DNA of 64,000 bases from Ramlibacter sp. PS4R-6 (lineage in GTDB: Bacteria; Pseudomonadota; Gammaproteobacteria; Burkholderiales; Burkholderiaceae_C), in the NCBI RefSeq assembly GCF_037572775.1, contig NZ_JBBHKA010000001.1, positions 1,550,001 through 1,614,000 on the forward strand, read 5' to 3'. The notes under the pieces are model-generated. The model did no database searches. It worked only from the letters and a program-made list of their open reading frames with translations, and was not told the origin of the DNA. The position numbers were made by a program, and so were the translations under genes. Shown in pieces: positions 62,801 to 64,000 of the stretch. The first letter of the stretch is position 1. Each line of letters opens with the position of its first letter.

Positions 62801-63922
62801 TCAGCGGTCGTCGTCGTCGTACTGCTCCGCCGCGCGGCGGAAGCCGCTGATCGTCTCCAGCACCAGCTTGAGCGCCTGCTTCTCGGGCGCGGTGAGGTGC
62901 GGGTTCCAGCAGTCCATCAGCAGCACCACGCGCGTGTTCGGCGACGGGTTCTTGGCGCTGTGCAGGTAGGTGTCGTCGAACAGCACGGGTTCGCCGGCCT
63001 TCCAGTGGTGCTCGCCGCCGCCGTGCACCATCAGGAAGGCGCCTTCGGGGATGACCAGCGGCAGGTGCATCACCGAACGCACGTTGGTCACGCCGTGGTG
63101 CGCGAGGATCTCGGTGCCGGGCGTCATCACCGAGAAGAGGATCTCGGGCGACTCGTTGTCGATGCGGCACAGCTCGATGGATTCGAGGATGCGGCTGGTG
63201 TCGGGGCAGCGCGCGTGGTGGTCGTCGAAGCGGCGGCCGTGGCGCCAGAAGAAGAACGCCTCCCACGCGGGCTTGTTGCCGGCCAGGTAGTTCTCGATGG
63301 GCACGTTCTCGCGGAAGCGGATGAAGTTCTCGAAGTGGCCGTCCTCGGCCAGCACGCGCACGGCGTCCTCGCGGATGGCCTCGAAGCCGTCGGTGAGCGT
63401 CTTGAGCCACGGCTGCAGCTTCGGGTCGTGGTACGGGCCGGGCGGCAGGTCGGGGAAGAAGAACAGGCGCGGCTTCTGGTGCTCGCTGGGCGGCACGGCC
63501 TCGGTTTCCTTCAGGTACACCGACACCGCGCGGTCCACGCGCTTGAGCTCCTGCGCGCCGTACGCCTGGCGCACGCTGTCGTACGAGCCGCGCAGCAGTT
63601 CCTTGCGGCCGGTGCGCACGCGCTCGATCGCGTGCACGACGGTGCCGAGCAAGGCAGGCGGCGTGGACTCCTGGTTCAGCCAGACGCCCATCTGCTGCGC
63701 GCGCGTGATCGCCTGGAAATACGCGGCGAGCGAGGCCTGCGCCTGCCCGTTCAATTCGCGTGCGCGGCCGAGCACGAGCCAGGCGACGAACGCATCGCGC
63801 TGGCGCGCGACCAGCGATTCGAGGCCCTGTGCGGCCAGTTCGGGTGCGCCCGCCGTCATCAAGGCGGTGGCGGCCTCGAGCGCGGCGGCGATTTCGTGGT
63901 CGTTCGTGACGGCGGTGCTCAT
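62801..63922 (-). CDS. Aspartyl/asparaginyl beta-hydroxylase family protein with helical N-terminus
   Basis: A 373-residue protein. N-terminal 110 residues are TPR-like helices (ALMTAGAPELAAQGLESLVARQRDAFVAWLVLGRARELNGQAQASLAAYFQAI). The C-terminal domain (PF05118 type) has TPGTEILAHHGVTNVRSVMHLPLVIP and GEPVLFDDTYLHSAKN, with His residues that would bind iron in a 2-oxoglutarate dioxygenase. Target protein unknown; it may modify a receptor or a peptide. Convergent with the TonB-dependent receptor. Confidence 0.85.
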   Translation of the reverse strand: MSTAVTNDHEIAAALEAATALMTAGAPELAAQGLESLVARQRDAFVAWLVLGRARELNGQAQASLAAYFQAITRAQQMGVWLNQESTPPALLGTVVHAIERVRTGRKELLRGSYDSVRQAYGAQELKRVDRAVSVYLKETEAVPPSEHQKPRLFFFPDLPPGPYHDPKLQPWLKTLTDGFEAIREDAVRVLAEDGHFENFIRFRENVPIENYLAGNKPAWEAFFFWRHGRRFDDHHARCPDTSRILESIELCRIDNESPEILFSVMTPGTEILAHHGVTNVRSVMHLPLVIPEGAFLMVHGGGEHHWKAGEPVLFDDTYLHSAKNPSPNTRVVLLMDCWNPHLTAPEKQALKLVLETISGFRRAAEQYDDDDR

Positions 63923-64000
63923 GCGAAAGGGGTCCTGCAGTGCTGCTGGACCGTAGTATCGCCTGCCTCGCAGAGGGCTCCCCGAGCAAAAAAGCCGGCT
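63923..64000. other. Right edge, no gene seen
   Basis: The last 78 bases hold the upstream region of the hydroxylase gene. AAAAAAGCCGGCT at the very end could be the first half of a terminator belonging to a gene outside the window. Confidence 0.4.

Overview
The window is a GC-rich, densely coded bacterial chromosome segment. The gene families (fused indolepyruvate:ferredoxin oxidoreductase, paaABCDE-paaZ, TrpS with a C-terminal extension, ExbB-ExbD-ExbD-TonB, MerR copper regulators with a CX7C end) point to a betaproteobacterium of the order Burkholderiales, probably Comamonadaceae and perhaps near Ramlibacter or Variovorax. The genus is inferred from memory of gene families; there is no rRNA here to confirm it. 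No insertion sequences, prophage or CRISPR arrays were seen.

Layout. (1) 1-6991: the right part of a tad (Flp pilus) locus on the plus strand: two Flp pilins (the first cut by the window edge), three TadE/F/G-like minor pilins, TadZ/CpaE, TadA/CpaF, TadB and TadC. (2) 6996-24549: an exopolysaccharide region. It has a GNAT-fold acyltransferase, a flavoprotein monooxygenase, a Wzz/GumC-type chain-length protein and a CpsD-type ATPase, then a seven-gene minus-strand operon in which every gene overlaps the next (sugar-phosphate transferase, flippase, polymerase/ligase, glycoside hydrolase, three glycosyltransferases). A second secreted glycoside hydrolase with an Ig-like end and an ATP-grasp/GNAT pair follow. 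Several intergenic regions here share a short element, ATGGRTGARC. (3) 24730-27770: regulators: a soluble histidine kinase, two Crp/Fnr-type proteins and a LuxR/NarL response regulator. (4) 27857-35340: housekeeping genes: trpS, a site-2 protease, a YciO/YrdC protein, a DMT transporter and a PHP phosphatase in one overlapping or tightly spaced minus-strand unit, then pyroglutamyl peptidase, a YpfJ-type metallopeptidase and a DEAD-box helicase. (5) 35426-42545: a metal-response region with copA-cueR, copZ-DUF4396, two more CueR-like MerR proteins and an operon DUF1127 / FixH-like lipoprotein / di-heme cytochrome c peroxidase. Two divergent intergenic regions each hold a pair of promoters with the 19-bp spacer typical of MerR control. 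(6) 42566-46719: a cytochrome c, apaH, a CNNM/CBS transporter, a SapC-family protein and a fluoride channel. (7) 46738-56701: aromatic amino-acid and phenylacetate catabolism: a fused indolepyruvate:ferredoxin oxidoreductase, an Lrp/AsnC regulator, then paaABCDE and paaZ behind a promoter with a perfect TetR-type palindrome. (8) 56812-63922: tRNA-Thr(CGT), the exbB-exbD-exbD-tonB energy-coupling operon, a TonB-dependent receptor with a terminator-like hairpin in its leader, and an aspartyl/asparaginyl beta-hydroxylase family protein.

How the parts work together. The polysaccharide genes form a nearly complete Wzx/Wzy-type pathway with possible amino-acyl or acyl decoration enzymes at both ends. 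The oxidoreductase could make phenylacetyl-CoA directly from phenylpyruvate, feeding the paa genes beside it. The most novel-looking unit is the di-heme peroxidase operon under an apparent CueR-like divergent promoter; the most novel-looking regulatory signal is the repeated element in the polysaccharide intergenic regions.
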